DNA of 64,000 bases from positions 62,001-126,000 of the forward strand of contig NZ_JAGGJW010000014.1 in NCBI RefSeq assembly GCF_017873175.1. The letters are read 5' to 3'. A program made the translations under genes and the position numbers. The notes below the pieces were generated by a model. That model was not told the origin of the DNA, ran no database searches, and saw only the letters and a list, made by a program, of their open reading frames with translations. Shown in pieces: positions 52,561-61,530 of the stretch. Every line of letters begins with the position of its first letter. Within the stretch, counting starts at the first letter, position 1. The stretch is from Neorhizobium petrolearium (GTDB taxonomy: Bacteria > Pseudomonadota > Alphaproteobacteria > Rhizobiales > Rhizobiaceae).

Positions 52561-53847
52561 ATGAGCGACAATCGCTTCAAGGATCATCTCGGCCGCCCGA
52601 TCGTCGCCGTCACCGGCATGGGCGTCATGACCTCGCTCGGTCAGGGGCTTGCCGACAACTGGGCAGCGCTGACCGCCGGCACATCCGGCATCCACAAGAC
52701 CACTCGTTTTCCGACGGACAAGCTTTCCACCCGGATCAGCGGCACTGTCGACTTCATTCCCGTTCCGGCTGAAAATTCCGTCGAACGTTCCTTTGCCTTT
52801 GCGCGTGAAACCACCGTGGAGGCGCTCGCCCAGGCGGGTCTTTCAGGCGATTTCGACGGTCCGCTGTTTCTCGCGGCCCCTCCGGTCGAGCCGGAATGGA
52901 GCGACCGTTTCGCGCTTGCCGACCGCGCTCCGCCGTCGAAGACGGAAGGCGACGCCTATGACCGCTTCCTGGCGGCCATGCGCGAGCGTCCCGATCCCGT
53001 CTTCCTCGAAGCCGTGCAGTTTGGCTCGATCTCCGAGCGTCTTTCCGATGCATTTGGCACGCGCGGGCTTCCGGTAACGCTCTCGACGGCCTGTGCGTCC
53101 GGCGCCACCGCGATCCAGCTTGGCGTGGAGGCGATCCGCCAGGGCCGTACCGATCGCGCGCTGACTGTCGCGACCGACGGCTCGGTGAGTGCCGAAGCGC
53201 TTATCCGCTTCTCGCTGCTCTCCGCGCTTTCCACCCAGAACGATCCACCGGAAAAGGCGTCGAAACCATTCAGCAAGGATCGCGACGGTTTTGTCATCGC
53301 CGAAGGTGCGGCAACCCTGGTGCTCGAATCGCTGGAATCGGCGATTGCTCGTGGTGCCAAGATCCTCGGTATCATGAAGGGCTGCGGCGAAAAGGCGGAC
53401 CATTTCCATCGCACGCGTTCCTCTCCGGATGGCGGCCCGGCGATCGCCACGATCCGCGCGGCACTTGCTGATGCCGGCATGGACGAAACCGGGATCGGCT
53501 ATATCAACGCCCACGGCACGTCGACGCCGGAAAACGACAAGATGGAATATGGCGCTATGCTCGCCGTCTTCGGCGACGGCCTGAAGAACATTCCCGTCTC
53601 GTCGAACAAATCCATGATCGGGCATACGCTGACGGCCGCAGGCGCCGTGGAAGCCGTCTTCTCGATCCAGACGATGCTTACAGGCACGTTGCCGCCGACC
53701 ATCAACTACACCAATCCCGATCCGACGATCGTGCTCGATGTGGTGCCGAACAGGAAACGGGACGCTCAGGCCAAGGCCGTGCTTTCGAACTCCTTCGGCT
53801 TCGGTGGACAGAATGCCAGCCTTGTCATGGCGCTGGAACCGGCTTAG
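52561..53847 (+). CDS. fabF1XL: Beta-ketoacyl-ACP synthase of VLCFA synthesis (FabF1XL)
   Basis: 428 residues with the complete KAS II triad: Cys in TLSTACASGAT (about residue 178), His in NAHGTSTPEND (about 318) and His in MIGHTLTAAGA. It condenses malonyl units onto AcpXL-bound chains. The ATG at 52561 has AAAGGAG upstream; a TTG directly before it is in frame but less likely. It should act as the active partner of the Cys-less FabF2XL. Confidence 0.95.
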   Translation: MSDNRFKDHLGRPIVAVTGMGVMTSLGQGLADNWAALTAGTSGIHKTTRFPTDKLSTRISGTVDFIPVPAENSVERSFAFARETTVEALAQAGLSGDFDGPLFLAAPPVEPEWSDRFALADRAPPSKTEGDAYDRFLAAMRERPDPVFLEAVQFGSISERLSDAFGTRGLPVTLSTACASGATAIQLGVEAIRQGRTDRALTVATDGSVSAEALIRFSLLSALSTQNDPPEKASKPFSKDRDGFVIAEGAATLVLESLESAIARGAKILGIMKGCGEKADHFHRTRSSPDGGPAIATIRAALADAGMDETGIGYINAHGTSTPENDKMEYGAMLAVFGDGLKNIPVSSNKSMIGHTLTAAGAVEAVFSIQTMLTGTLPPTINYTNPDPTIVLDVVPNRKRDAQAKAVLSNSFGFGGQNASLVMALEPA

Positions 53848-53906
53848 AGACCGTCGCCAATCACGTTTGACGAGTTGGAACGCCTCCGGGCGAGGGAAAA
53901 TTTATT

Positions 53907-54935
53907 ATGCGCGCTCTGCAACTGATCGATGACCGCAAGCTCGAGGTCGTGGACATCCCTGAACCCGAGGCGCCCGGGCCGGGTGAGGTCACGTTGCGGG
54001 TCAAAGCCGTGGCGCTTAACCACATCGACGTCTGGGGCTGGCGCGGCATGGCGTTTGCCAAGCGCAAGATGCCGCTGACTATCGGCGCGGAGGCCTCCGG
54101 TGTCGTCGAGGCGATCGGTCCGGGCGTCTCGAATGTCCTGCCGGGCCAGCTCGTGTCGATCTACGGCGCGCGCACCTGCGGTCTCTGCAAGCCCTGCCGC
54201 GAAAAGCGCGACAATCTCTGTGAAAACGTTTCCGGCGTGCACGGTTTTCATCTCGACGGTTTTGCCCAGGAGAAGGCCAATCTTCCTGCGCGCCTTCTCG
54301 TGCCGGCGCCTCCGGGCGTCGATGCGGTGGGCGCAGCACTCGCACCGGTCACCTTCGGCACGGTGGAGCATATGCTCTTCGACAATGCCAGGCTCCAGCC
54401 GGGCGAGACGATCCTCGTGCATGCCGGCGGCTCCGGTATCGGCACCGCGGCGATCCAGCTCGCCAAGAAGACGGGCTGCACCGTCATCACCACCGTCGGC
54501 TCCGACGACAAGATCGAACGGGCGAAGGCTCTCGGAGCCGATCACGTCATCAACTATCGCACCGACCGATTCGAAGGCGTGGTGCGCAAACTCACCAAAA
54601 AGAAGGGCGTCGACGTAGTTTTCGAACATGTCGGCAAGGATACCTGGGCCGGCTCGATGCTGTCCATGAAACGAGGCGGGCGGCTCGTCACCTGCGGCTC
54701 GACCTCCGGCGTCTCGACTGAGATGAACCTGATGATGCTCTTCCAGCAGCAGTTGAAACTGCTCGGCTCCTTCGGCTGCCGCATGGAGAATATGGCAGAC
54801 GCCATGCAGAAGATGGCCCAGGGTATCGTCCGCCCGGTCATCGACACGGAAGTCACCTTCGACGAGATCGACAAGGCGCTGGAGCGCATGGAAACCCGCC
54901 AGGTCTTCGGCAAGATCGTGCTCCGCATGGATTGA
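53907..54935 (+). CDS. Zinc-binding alcohol dehydrogenase/enoyl reductase-like (AdhXL)
   Basis: 342 residues of the MDR family: GroES-like half with the structural-zinc cluster CGLCKPCREKRDNLC (about residues 90-104), Rossmann half with AGGSGIGTAAIQLAKKTGC. In other rhizobial VLCFA clusters this position is held by adh-type genes whose product probably reduces the enoyl or keto intermediate. The lpxXL start follows its stop directly with no gap. Confidence 0.88.
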   Translation: MRALQLIDDRKLEVVDIPEPEAPGPGEVTLRVKAVALNHIDVWGWRGMAFAKRKMPLTIGAEASGVVEAIGPGVSNVLPGQLVSIYGARTCGLCKPCREKRDNLCENVSGVHGFHLDGFAQEKANLPARLLVPAPPGVDAVGAALAPVTFGTVEHMLFDNARLQPGETILVHAGGSGIGTAAIQLAKKTGCTVITTVGSDDKIERAKALGADHVINYRTDRFEGVVRKLTKKKGVDVVFEHVGKDTWAGSMLSMKRGGRLVTCGSTSGVSTEMNLMMLFQQQLKLLGSFGCRMENMADAMQKMAQGIVRPVIDTEVTFDEIDKALERMETRQVFGKIVLRMD

Positions 54936-55871
54936 ATGCCCTTGAAGCTCTTCCTCACACGGATCGTCATCGCGCTTAGAAACTTCCAGCAATGGCTGGT
55001 GGCGCTGGTTGCGTTTGGCTTCCTCAATCTTCTCAAGGTTTTTCCTGCGGATCCAGCGATACGATTTGCCGATCGCATGGCGCGTCGTATCGGCCCTAGG
55101 CTCGGCCGTCACAAGCTGATGCTCGTCAACCTGCGTAATGCATACCCGGAAAAGACCGACGAAGAGCTGGAGCAGATCGCGATCGCGAGCTGGGGCCATA
55201 TGGGAAGGCTTGCGGCCGAATATGTTTTCCTCGACCGATTGTTCGATTTCGATCCGGAAAGAACGGAGCCGGGCAGGGTGGAGGTGTCGGGCATTCCGAT
55301 CTTCGTCGACCTGCGCGACAATCCGCGACCCTTCATCGTCTTCACGGCACATACCGGCAACTTCGAGCTCTTGCCGGTCGCGGGAAAAGCCTTCGGTCTG
55401 GAGGTCATGGTGCTCTTCCGGCCGCCGAACAACCCGTATATCGCGGAAAAAGTCTTTGCCTTCCGTGCCAGCCGTATGGGCCAGCTCGTGCCTTCGCATG
55501 CGGGTTCGTCCTTTGCGCTCGCCCGCCGGCTGGAACAGGGCGGCGGCGTCGGCGTGCTGGTCGACCAGAAGTTTCGCAAGGGCCTTATGACGACGTTCTT
55601 CGGCAGGCCGGTGCAAACCAACCCGCTGCTCGCCAAACTCGTCCGGCAGTTCAACGCGGAGGTCTATCCGGCGCGTTGCATCCGTCTGCCCGACAACCGC
55701 TACCGGCTGGAGATCGAGCCGAAGATCGAACTGCCGCGCGACGAAAAGGGTAATCTCGACCTCCAGGCTACCGGCCAGATGCTCAACGACAAGGTGGAAA
55801 GCTGGGTGCGGGAGTATCCCGAGCAATGGCTGTGGTACCACGACCGGTGGCATATCAAGCGGTATCTGTAG
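54936..55871 (+). CDS. lpxXL: Lipid A very-long-chain acyltransferase (LpxXL)
   Basis: 311 residues, one N-terminal membrane segment (WLVALVAFGFLNLLKVF) and the LpxL/HtrB family blocks: FTAHTGNFELLPVAGKAFG with the HxxxxE-type catalytic pair, VLVDQKFRKGL and the C-terminal PEQWLWYHDRWH. It transfers the 27-hydroxy C28 chain from AcpXL to lipid A at the inner membrane, which strengthens the outer membrane and helps bacteroid survival. It begins on the base after the adh stop codon. Confidence 0.94.
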   Translation: MPLKLFLTRIVIALRNFQQWLVALVAFGFLNLLKVFPADPAIRFADRMARRIGPRLGRHKLMLVNLRNAYPEKTDEELEQIAIASWGHMGRLAAEYVFLDRLFDFDPERTEPGRVEVSGIPIFVDLRDNPRPFIVFTAHTGNFELLPVAGKAFGLEVMVLFRPPNNPYIAEKVFAFRASRMGQLVPSHAGSSFALARRLEQGGGVGVLVDQKFRKGLMTTFFGRPVQTNPLLAKLVRQFNAEVYPARCIRLPDNRYRLEIEPKIELPRDEKGNLDLQATGQMLNDKVESWVREYPEQWLWYHDRWHIKRYL

Positions 55872-55974
55872 ATCTTAACAGATGACCCCTGGATACAACT
55901 TGGAGCCGCATGGCTGAGCGTTCTACGTTAAGTCATCGACCAGAATTTGGGTCCGGCCTTGAGAAGAAGAATTA

Positions 55975-56766
55975 ATGTCTGGCGGATTTGATGGCGAAGC
56001 GCCGGTCGCAGGGAAGGATTGGCGGCAGTCTCCAGATAGAGGGGGCGAGGGGGTATTTTTGCAAGCGCTGATCGATCTCTTCTGGTCCAAATATACCGAT
56101 CTGCGTCAGGCGGTCGAACGGAATGATACGCTGGCAACCGTCGCGCTCGATCGCGATCTTGATCCTCTCATGCTCGCAATTTTCTCTTCCCAGGGAAAAG
56201 ACCCGGCCAGCATTCAGGCGCAGTTCCGGTTCGCGCTCGATCTCCTGAACGAAGAGGCCGACGATCGCAGTTGCGTCCGCCGCAACGGGCACCTGCTGCG
56301 GATGCTCATAGAGCGCTACGTCGCTCCAGAAACCGGCCTATCGGCCAACCGTCAGCCCGAGCCAAGCGAAACGTCGATCCTTGCGGATGCAACGGCAGAC
56401 GGCTTTCTCGACGATGCGCTTCTCAACCGCATTTCCGACCGGATTGTCGTCATCGCGCCCAGCTACCGGATATTCTACACCAACGAAACGAATGCGCGGT
56501 GTCTTGACGTATCGCGGGACGAACTGATCGGCCGCCATTTCGCGGAATTCGTGGGCATTCACCGTTTCAGGAACGAATTCAAGCCAAGCCTCGAGCGGTG
56601 CTTCAAAGGCGAAAGCGTCTCCTTCACTTATGCAGACCAGGTGGACGGCCAGACTGTGGTCATCCGCTGCCGCATGTCGCCCTGCATCTCCGGCTCATCG
56701 CAGTTTGTCGGCGCGTTGCTGGTCATGCAGGAAACTGCCGACCGCCGACGGCGTTCGGCAGCATAG
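55975..56766 (+). CDS. PAS domain protein without output domain
   Basis: 263 residues. A helical N-terminal part (to about residue 120) precedes one PAS domain (about 145-255: DRIVVIAPSYRIFYTNETNA, ELIGRHFAEFVG, then the RCRMSP strand). No kinase, GGDEF, EAL or HTH output is present, so it probably binds a partner, possibly a stand-alone kinase or a phosphodiesterase. It follows lpxXL on the same strand by 103 bases and converges on the VOC gene. Confidence 0.8.
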   Translation: MSGGFDGEAPVAGKDWRQSPDRGGEGVFLQALIDLFWSKYTDLRQAVERNDTLATVALDRDLDPLMLAIFSSQGKDPASIQAQFRFALDLLNEEADDRSCVRRNGHLLRMLIERYVAPETGLSANRQPEPSETSILADATADGFLDDALLNRISDRIVVIAPSYRIFYTNETNARCLDVSRDELIGRHFAEFVGIHRFRNEFKPSLERCFKGESVSFTYADQVDGQTVVIRCRMSPCISGSSQFVGALLVMQETADRRRRSAA

Positions 56767-56769
56767 CGT

Positions 56770-57126
56770 TTATCTGTCGGACCAGACGGCCAGTTCGTAG
56801 CCTTCCGGATCGGCGAAATGGAACCGCCGTCCGCCGGGAAAGGAAAAGATCGGCTTGACGATCTTGCCGCCGGCCTTCTCGATCCGTGCCTGGGCGTCCT
56901 CCAACTCGTCCGCGAAAAGGATGATCAGCGCACCGCCCTTGGCGTTGATATCGGTTGATTTCGCAAAACCGCCGGTCAGTCGTCCGTCCTGGAATTCACA
57001 ATAGTCCGGACCATAGTCGGTGAAGGTCCAGCCAAAAGAAGTGCCATAGAATGCCTTGGCTCTTTCTATGTCGCGCACATTGAATTCGACGTAATCTATC
57101 TTGCGATCCGCGCCCTTGGCTCCCAT
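56770..57126 (-). CDS. VOC family protein (glyoxalase/bleomycin-resistance fold)
   Basis: 118 residues with the paired beta-alpha-beta units: KIDYVEFNVRDIERAKAFYG, GWTFTDYGPDYCEF and PGGRRFHFADPEGYELAVW, whose terminal Glu is the usual metal ligand. Small single VOC proteins may be isomerases, dioxygenases or resistance proteins. It is 10 bases after the SRPBCC gene on the same strand, so the two are co-transcribed. Confidence 0.85.
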   Translation of the reverse strand: MGAKGADRKIDYVEFNVRDIERAKAFYGTSFGWTFTDYGPDYCEFQDGRLTGGFAKSTDINAKGGALIILFADELEDAQARIEKAGGKIVKPIFSFPGGRRFHFADPEGYELAVWSDR

Positions 57127-57136
57127 GGGTGCTCTC

Positions 57137-57544
57137 CTATTTCTTGTCTTCCAGCAGGTCTTTCAGCGCCTTCAGATCCTTCCGTATATGCGCGGCATCC
57201 GCCTCGAAGGCCGCATCGTCCAGGTCCCGGCGCTGGAGCAGCATGAACATGACTTCCGCACCATCGCCATTCGCCACCACCCGCAACGGATTCTCCACGA
57301 CAAGGCCGTTGTCCATGCTCACCACATGGTCAATGATACCGAACGGGTTCTGTGGGGCAAACCGCACGCGCACCTTGCCGATCGGTCCGCCGTCGCCGAT
57401 CCAGTCCTCACCTTCGCGGGTCAGGCCGGAGGACAGACCGGACGCCCAGAGCGGCATGTTTTCAGGTCTGGCGGCGAAGGCATAGACTTCCTGCCAGGGC
57501 CTTTCGATGCCGATATGGATGATACGGGCGGGCATTGTCGTCAT
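57137..57544 (-). CDS. SRPBCC (START-like) family protein
   Basis: 135 residues with the helix-grip pattern: IHIGIERPWQEVYAFAARPE near the N-terminus, a glycine-rich middle strand set (VRVRFAPQNPFGIIDH) and the C-terminal long helix (DAAHIRKDLKALKDLL). Such proteins bind hydrophobic ligands in a cavity. It lies 68 bases after the AraC gene on the same strand and is followed by the VOC gene. Confidence 0.82.
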   Translation of the reverse strand: MTTMPARIIHIGIERPWQEVYAFAARPENMPLWASGLSSGLTREGEDWIGDGGPIGKVRVRFAPQNPFGIIDHVVSMDNGLVVENPLRVVANGDGAEVMFMLLQRRDLDDAAFEADAAHIRKDLKALKDLLEDKK

Positions 57545-57612
57545 AATCGTTTCCTCGATTTCCCGAAAACCTACCGGACAAGAAGCTGGGGTTTCTTGAA
57601 CAAAACGGACAA

Positions 57613-58374
57613 TCAGGCGAGCTGCCGGCGGATATCCAGCGGGGTCAGCGTCGTGAATTCCTTTACGTCGCGCGTCATATGGGCCTGGTCGGCATAACCG
57701 GCCTCCAGCGCCAGGATGGCGAGACTCTGCGGGGAGGTCCTGCGGGCAAGGCGGAGAAAGCGCTGGAAACGAAGGATGCGCTGGAGCATCTTCGGGCCGT
57801 AACCGAAATGATCACGGCTTTGCCGCCGCAGGGTGCGTTCGCCGAATGCTGCCTGTGCTGAAACATCATGAAGCATACCATTGCTGAGCCTGTTGAAGAG
57901 CGCTTCCATGTCGCTCCTTGGATCAGCGGTCGCCACGGATTTCCTGAGCGCCCACGCGTGAAGGAGCGCGCGCCTTTCGGCGAGGCTGCTTTCACTGGCG
58001 AGCTGCTCTTCGATTTCTTGCGTATCATGTCGCAGGTCCCGCAGCGGGACGGCATGCCCAACGAGTTCACTGAGCGGGATATCGAGCCACCGCAGCGCGG
58101 CACCCGGCCGGAAGCGCAAGCCGAGGATTGTTTCTCCGGCAGCCACGGCAGGGAAGGCCGCGATACGATCCGGACCGACGATCATCAGCCGGCCACCGGC
58201 AAAGATCAGATCCGAACAACCGTCGGGCACAACGACCATGCGGTCCTGGAAGTCATCCGGCAACGTATGGGACCATGAGCAACGGAAAAGCTTGTCGAGC
58301 ACCCCGATCGCAGGCTGCTCGCTGTAGATCCCGGCGCACATGGCCAGCAAGGGTGTCTCTGTCCTGGCATTCAT
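57613..58374 (-). CDS. AraC family transcriptional regulator
   Basis: 253 residues. The N-terminal effector part contains RMVVVPDGCSDLIFAGG (DUF6597-like regulators have this PDGCxD pattern) and a helix-turn-helix domain occupies the C-terminus (about residues 155-250: QAAFGERTLRRQSRDHFGYG, LALEAGYADQAHMTRDVKEF). It is upstream of the SRPBCC and VOC genes on the same strand and probably regulates them or itself. Confidence 0.85.
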   Translation of the reverse strand: MNARTETPLLAMCAGIYSEQPAIGVLDKLFRCSWSHTLPDDFQDRMVVVPDGCSDLIFAGGRLMIVGPDRIAAFPAVAAGETILGLRFRPGAALRWLDIPLSELVGHAVPLRDLRHDTQEIEEQLASESSLAERRALLHAWALRKSVATADPRSDMEALFNRLSNGMLHDVSAQAAFGERTLRRQSRDHFGYGPKMLQRILRFQRFLRLARRTSPQSLAILALEAGYADQAHMTRDVKEFTTLTPLDIRRQLA

Positions 58375-58593
58375 GACTTGCTCACAAAGTCCTTGTCGCA
58401 CCAGAAAACGGCACTTGCAAGGCGCCGCAGGTGGCGGAGGAGCACAGGCCACAGATACTCATTCCCGGTCCCCTTCGTTGCCCGGATGAAGACGGGATGT
58501 CACCGAAATTTAATCGTTTAATGCCGCCTTTGCCTTGCCGTTTGATAATTTGAATGCGACAACAGCCCCGAATCTTCAAATGGAGGCACATCC

Positions 58594-60024
58594 GTGGAAC
58601 AGGCAGAAATCGGCCTTATCGGGCTCGGCGTCATGGGCTCTAACCTCTCCCTCAACATCGCCGAAAAAGGTAACAAGATCGCCGTCTTCAACCGCACTGC
58701 GGAAGTGACGCGCAAGTTCCATGCCGAGGCCGGCGCATTGCAGAACCAGATCGTCCCTTGCGAGACGCTGGGAGAATTCGTTGCCGCCATCCGGCCACCG
58801 CGGCCGATCATCATCATGATCAAGGCCGGCGATCCGGTCGACCAGCAGATGGAGCATCTGAAGCCTTATCTTTCGACCGGCGACATCATGATCGATGCCG
58901 GCAACGCGAACTTCCGCGATACGATGCGCCGTTTCGACAATCTGAAGGACAGCGGTCTCACCTTCATCGGCATGGGCGTTTCCGGCGGCGAGGAGGGGGC
59001 CCGCCACGGCCCGTCGATCATGGTCGGCGGCACGGAGGAAAGCTGGAAGCGCGTCGAGAAGGTGCTCACCTCGATCTCTGCCAAGTTCAACGGCGAGCCT
59101 TGCGTCGCATGGCTCGGAGAAAACGGTGCGGGTCATTTCGTCAAGACGATCCACAACGGCATCGAATATGCCGACATGCAGATGATCGCCGAGATCTACG
59201 GCATCCTGCGCGACGGCCTCGGCATGAGCGCGTCGGAAATCGGCAACGTCTTCGGTCGCTGGAATACCGGCCGCCTCAACTCCTACCTGATCGAGATATC
59301 CGAAAAGGTGCTGAAGGCAAATGACCCGATCTCCGGCAAGCCGATGGTCGATGTCATCGTCGACCGCGCCGGCCAGAAGGGCACCGGCAAGTGGTCGGTC
59401 ATCGAAGCGCAGAACATGGGTGTTGCGGCGACTGCCATCGAGGCGGCCGTCGCCGGCCGCATCCTGTCGTCACAGCGTGAGGAACGTGTTGCGGCCGAGA
59501 GGATTTTCGGCCTGCCGAAAGCCGAGAGGCCGAAGGACGGCATGGCCTTCCTGGCCGATCTCGAGAATGCGCTGCTCGCCGCCAAGATCGGTGCCTATGC
59601 CCAGGGGTTTGCGGTGATGGCTGCGGCATCCGCCGAATACAACTGGAACCTGCCGATGCCGACCATCGCCAGGATCTGGCGCGCCGGCTGCATCATCCGG
59701 TCGCAGTTCCTCGACGAGATCACCTCGGCCTTCACCAAGGACCCGCATGTGGCGAACCTCATCGTCACGCCGGCCTTCTCGAAGATGGTCAAGGAAACCG
59801 ATGGCGCGCTGCGCCGGGTCGTCTCCTACGCGGCGCTGTCCGGCCTGCCGGTCCCGGCGCTTTCTTCGGCGCTTTCCTATTTCGATGCCTACCGCCGCAG
59901 CCGCGGTACGGCGAACCTCATCCAGGCGCAGCGCGACTTCTTCGGCGCCCATGGCTTCGACCGCCTCGACGGCGTCGACAAGCACCATGGCCCTTGGGGC
60001 AGCGGCCTTGAGGAATTCGCCTGA
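58594..60024 (+). CDS. gnd: 6-phosphogluconate dehydrogenase, NADP-dependent, decarboxylating
   Basis: 476 residues from a GTG start (GGAGG upstream). Cofactor motif IGLIGLGVMGSNLSLNIAEK, NRT of the NADP phosphate pocket, MIDAGNANFRDT, substrate residues SGGEEGARHGPSIMVGG and catalytic Lys in FVKTIHNGIEY. The C-terminal tail GFDRLDGVDKHHGPWG carries the His that contacts substrate in the partner subunit. It makes ribulose-5-phosphate and NADPH in the pentose phosphate pathway. A strong hairpin follows and is shared with the LacI gene. Confidence 0.95.
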   Translation: MEQAEIGLIGLGVMGSNLSLNIAEKGNKIAVFNRTAEVTRKFHAEAGALQNQIVPCETLGEFVAAIRPPRPIIIMIKAGDPVDQQMEHLKPYLSTGDIMIDAGNANFRDTMRRFDNLKDSGLTFIGMGVSGGEEGARHGPSIMVGGTEESWKRVEKVLTSISAKFNGEPCVAWLGENGAGHFVKTIHNGIEYADMQMIAEIYGILRDGLGMSASEIGNVFGRWNTGRLNSYLIEISEKVLKANDPISGKPMVDVIVDRAGQKGTGKWSVIEAQNMGVAATAIEAAVAGRILSSQREERVAAERIFGLPKAERPKDGMAFLADLENALLAAKIGAYAQGFAVMAAASAEYNWNLPMPTIARIWRAGCIIRSQFLDEITSAFTKDPHVANLIVTPAFSKMVKETDGALRRVVSYAALSGLPVPALSSALSYFDAYRRSRGTANLIQAQRDFFGAHGFDRLDGVDKHHGPWGSGLEEFA

Positions 60025-60037
60025 TTCACCTAGACCG

Positions 60038-60067
60038 CTGAAAAGCCCGCCAATGCGGGCTTTTCAG
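60038..60067. terminator. Bidirectional terminator between gnd and lacI-type gene
   Basis: CTGAAAAGCCCGC (60038-60050) and GCGGGCTTTTCAG (60055-60067) form a perfect 13-bp stem with a CAAT loop. The stem carries A4 and T4 tracts on the two sides, so it works for both converging genes; its right arm includes the stop codon of the LacI-type gene. Confidence 0.85.
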
Positions 60068-61116
60068 TCCTTCGGGCCCATTTTCGACCAGACCGGCTGG
60101 GCGATGCTCTGGAGGAGTTCGGGCGCCACGCCATCGATGCGGGCCATCAGAGCCTTTGCGAGCTCGCGGCCGGCCTGACGCACGTCTTCGTTGACGGTGT
60201 AGATTTCCGGCCGGATCCAGTTCAGGAATTCCGCCGACTGTTTCGAGACGACATCGACGTCGACACCGAGCTTCTTGCCGGCCGCTTCGAGGCCGGCGAC
60301 CAGGGCGATTGTTGCCGATCCACTGATCGAGATGATGCCGTCCGGCGATCCGGCTGAACGCATCAGCCGTTCTGCGTAGGCACGAGTTTCGTCCAGCGGG
60401 GTTTCACTCGTCACACGCCCCATGGGCACTTCCGTCGCACCGAAATCCGCCAAACCGCGTTCAAAGCCGATACGGCTGTGGATGTAGAAGGAAAAACGGC
60501 TCTGGGGTGCGAGAAGCGCGATACGTTTGCGGCCTTTTTGGACGAGCTTCTGGACAGCCTGATAAACGTAGTTCTCGTTGTCGTAGTCGTGAAAGGGATG
60601 CACGATGCCCATATCCGTGCGTCCATGCGTTGCGAAGGGGAGATTGCGCTCCGTCATCAGCCGCACCCGCGCATCATCGGGCTCGATACGCGAAATGATC
60701 ACGCCGTCGGCAGAACCCGTATCGAGAATGTAGCGCACCGGCACCATCGGATCCTTCTCGAAGGAATGCGGCGTCACCACGAGGTGATATTGCGTGCCGC
60801 CCAGCACTTCGGAAATGCCATGCACCAACTGGCTGGTGAAGCCCATCAGTTCCTCGTCGATGCTGAGCACGAGGGCAATCACGTTGGTCTTGCCGGTACG
60901 CAGTCTGACGCCCGCGCGGTTCGGCTGATAGCCGAGCTGGTTGGCTATGAGGCGCACGCGCTCCTTGGTCTCCGCGCCGATATCAGGCGCATCCTTCAGC
61001 GCCCGTGAAACGGTGGTGATCCCCAGCCCTGTCATATAGGCGATTGTCTTCAAGGTGGGGCGCTCGCGGACCGCGTCCCGCGCTCCGAGCGTTCTTGGTC
61101 TTCCGCTGTCGTCCAT
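60064..61116 (-). CDS. LacI family transcriptional regulator
   Basis: 350 residues. The helix-turn-helix and hinge (LKTIAYMTGLGITTVSRALK, then LGYQPNRAGVRLRTGKTN) precede a periplasmic-binding-protein-like effector domain (about residues 78-345). It is divergent from the sugar ABC operon and two near-identical LacI-type sites lie in the gap, so it most likely represses that operon until its sugar or sugar phosphate is present. A possible minus-strand promoter has TATAGT (complement of 61148-61153). Confidence 0.9.
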   Translation of the reverse strand: MDDSGRPRTLGARDAVRERPTLKTIAYMTGLGITTVSRALKDAPDIGAETKERVRLIANQLGYQPNRAGVRLRTGKTNVIALVLSIDEELMGFTSQLVHGISEVLGGTQYHLVVTPHSFEKDPMVPVRYILDTGSADGVIISRIEPDDARVRLMTERNLPFATHGRTDMGIVHPFHDYDNENYVYQAVQKLVQKGRKRIALLAPQSRFSFYIHSRIGFERGLADFGATEVPMGRVTSETPLDETRAYAERLMRSAGSPDGIISISGSATIALVAGLEAAGKKLGVDVDVVSKQSAEFLNWIRPEIYTVNEDVRQAGRELAKALMARIDGVAPELLQSIAQPVWSKMGPKD

Positions 61117-61216
61117 TATCCGCCGTCACTACCCGAGTCAGGCGATCACTATAGTGAGTTCAAGCTTGCCTGAAAACGGAGCGACCCTTTCTTTCTCCTC
61201 CGCGTCAGTCTCAAAA

Positions 61217-61230
61217 CTGAAACGTTACAG
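61217..61230. promoter_or_regulatory. LacI-type operator, distal site
   Basis: CTGAAACGTTACAG is palindromic at 12 of 14 positions around the central ACGT typical of LacI-family sites. It lies 101 bases before the regulator start and shares the AACGTTTCAG half with the site at 61502 on the opposite strand. Confidence 0.6.
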
Positions 61231-61468
61231 GTAAAATGTCGAGAGGAAATTTGCAGGTCTGCAAAACCATATACCTCCCGGTTGTACAACGCAGATGCGA
61301 GAGGATTTTTGCGCTCGCGAAATGGAGATGAATATAAATCGATGCGGTTCCCCGTTATCACAGCGAATTTCTTGATCGATTGGGGATGTCAGCGATCTAG
61401 GTGGATGAAGGCGTTTTCCCTTAAAAATTGTATTTTTTCGGCTCTCGATTTTTTTCCAGCCGGACCGG

Positions 61469-61497
61469 TTGCGCGATTTATCCGATTGGCATACGTT
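61469..61497 (+). promoter_or_regulatory. Promoter of the sugar ABC operon
   Basis: TTGCGC (61469-61474) and TACGTT (61492-61497) are 17 bases apart. A start of transcription about 7 bases downstream falls at the proximal LacI-type operator. Confidence 0.45.
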
Positions 61498-61501
61498 TTC
61501 A

Positions 61502-61515
61502 CGGCAACGTTTCAG
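61502..61515. promoter_or_regulatory. LacI-type operator, proximal site
   Basis: CGGCAACGTTTCAG contains AACGTTTCAG, identical to the complement of the distal site. It lies between the predicted promoter and the ribosome site of the binding-protein gene, where a bound repressor would block transcription. Confidence 0.6.
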
Positions 61516-61530
61516 TGAGGGAGGAGACTC

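Larger units (their letters stand above)
61117..61530. other. Divergent regulatory gap between lacI-type gene and sugar ABC operon
   Basis: A 414-base AT-richer gap with no gene. It holds two LacI-type operators (61217-61230 and 61502-61515), a candidate promoter for the ABC operon (61469-61497) and the palindrome CACTATAGTG (61147-61156) near the regulator's own start. Confidence 0.6.

Noticed and set aside
53844..55853. 669-codon open frame opposite adh and lpxXL
   Set aside because: Crosses two recognised genes; shadow of their codon bias.
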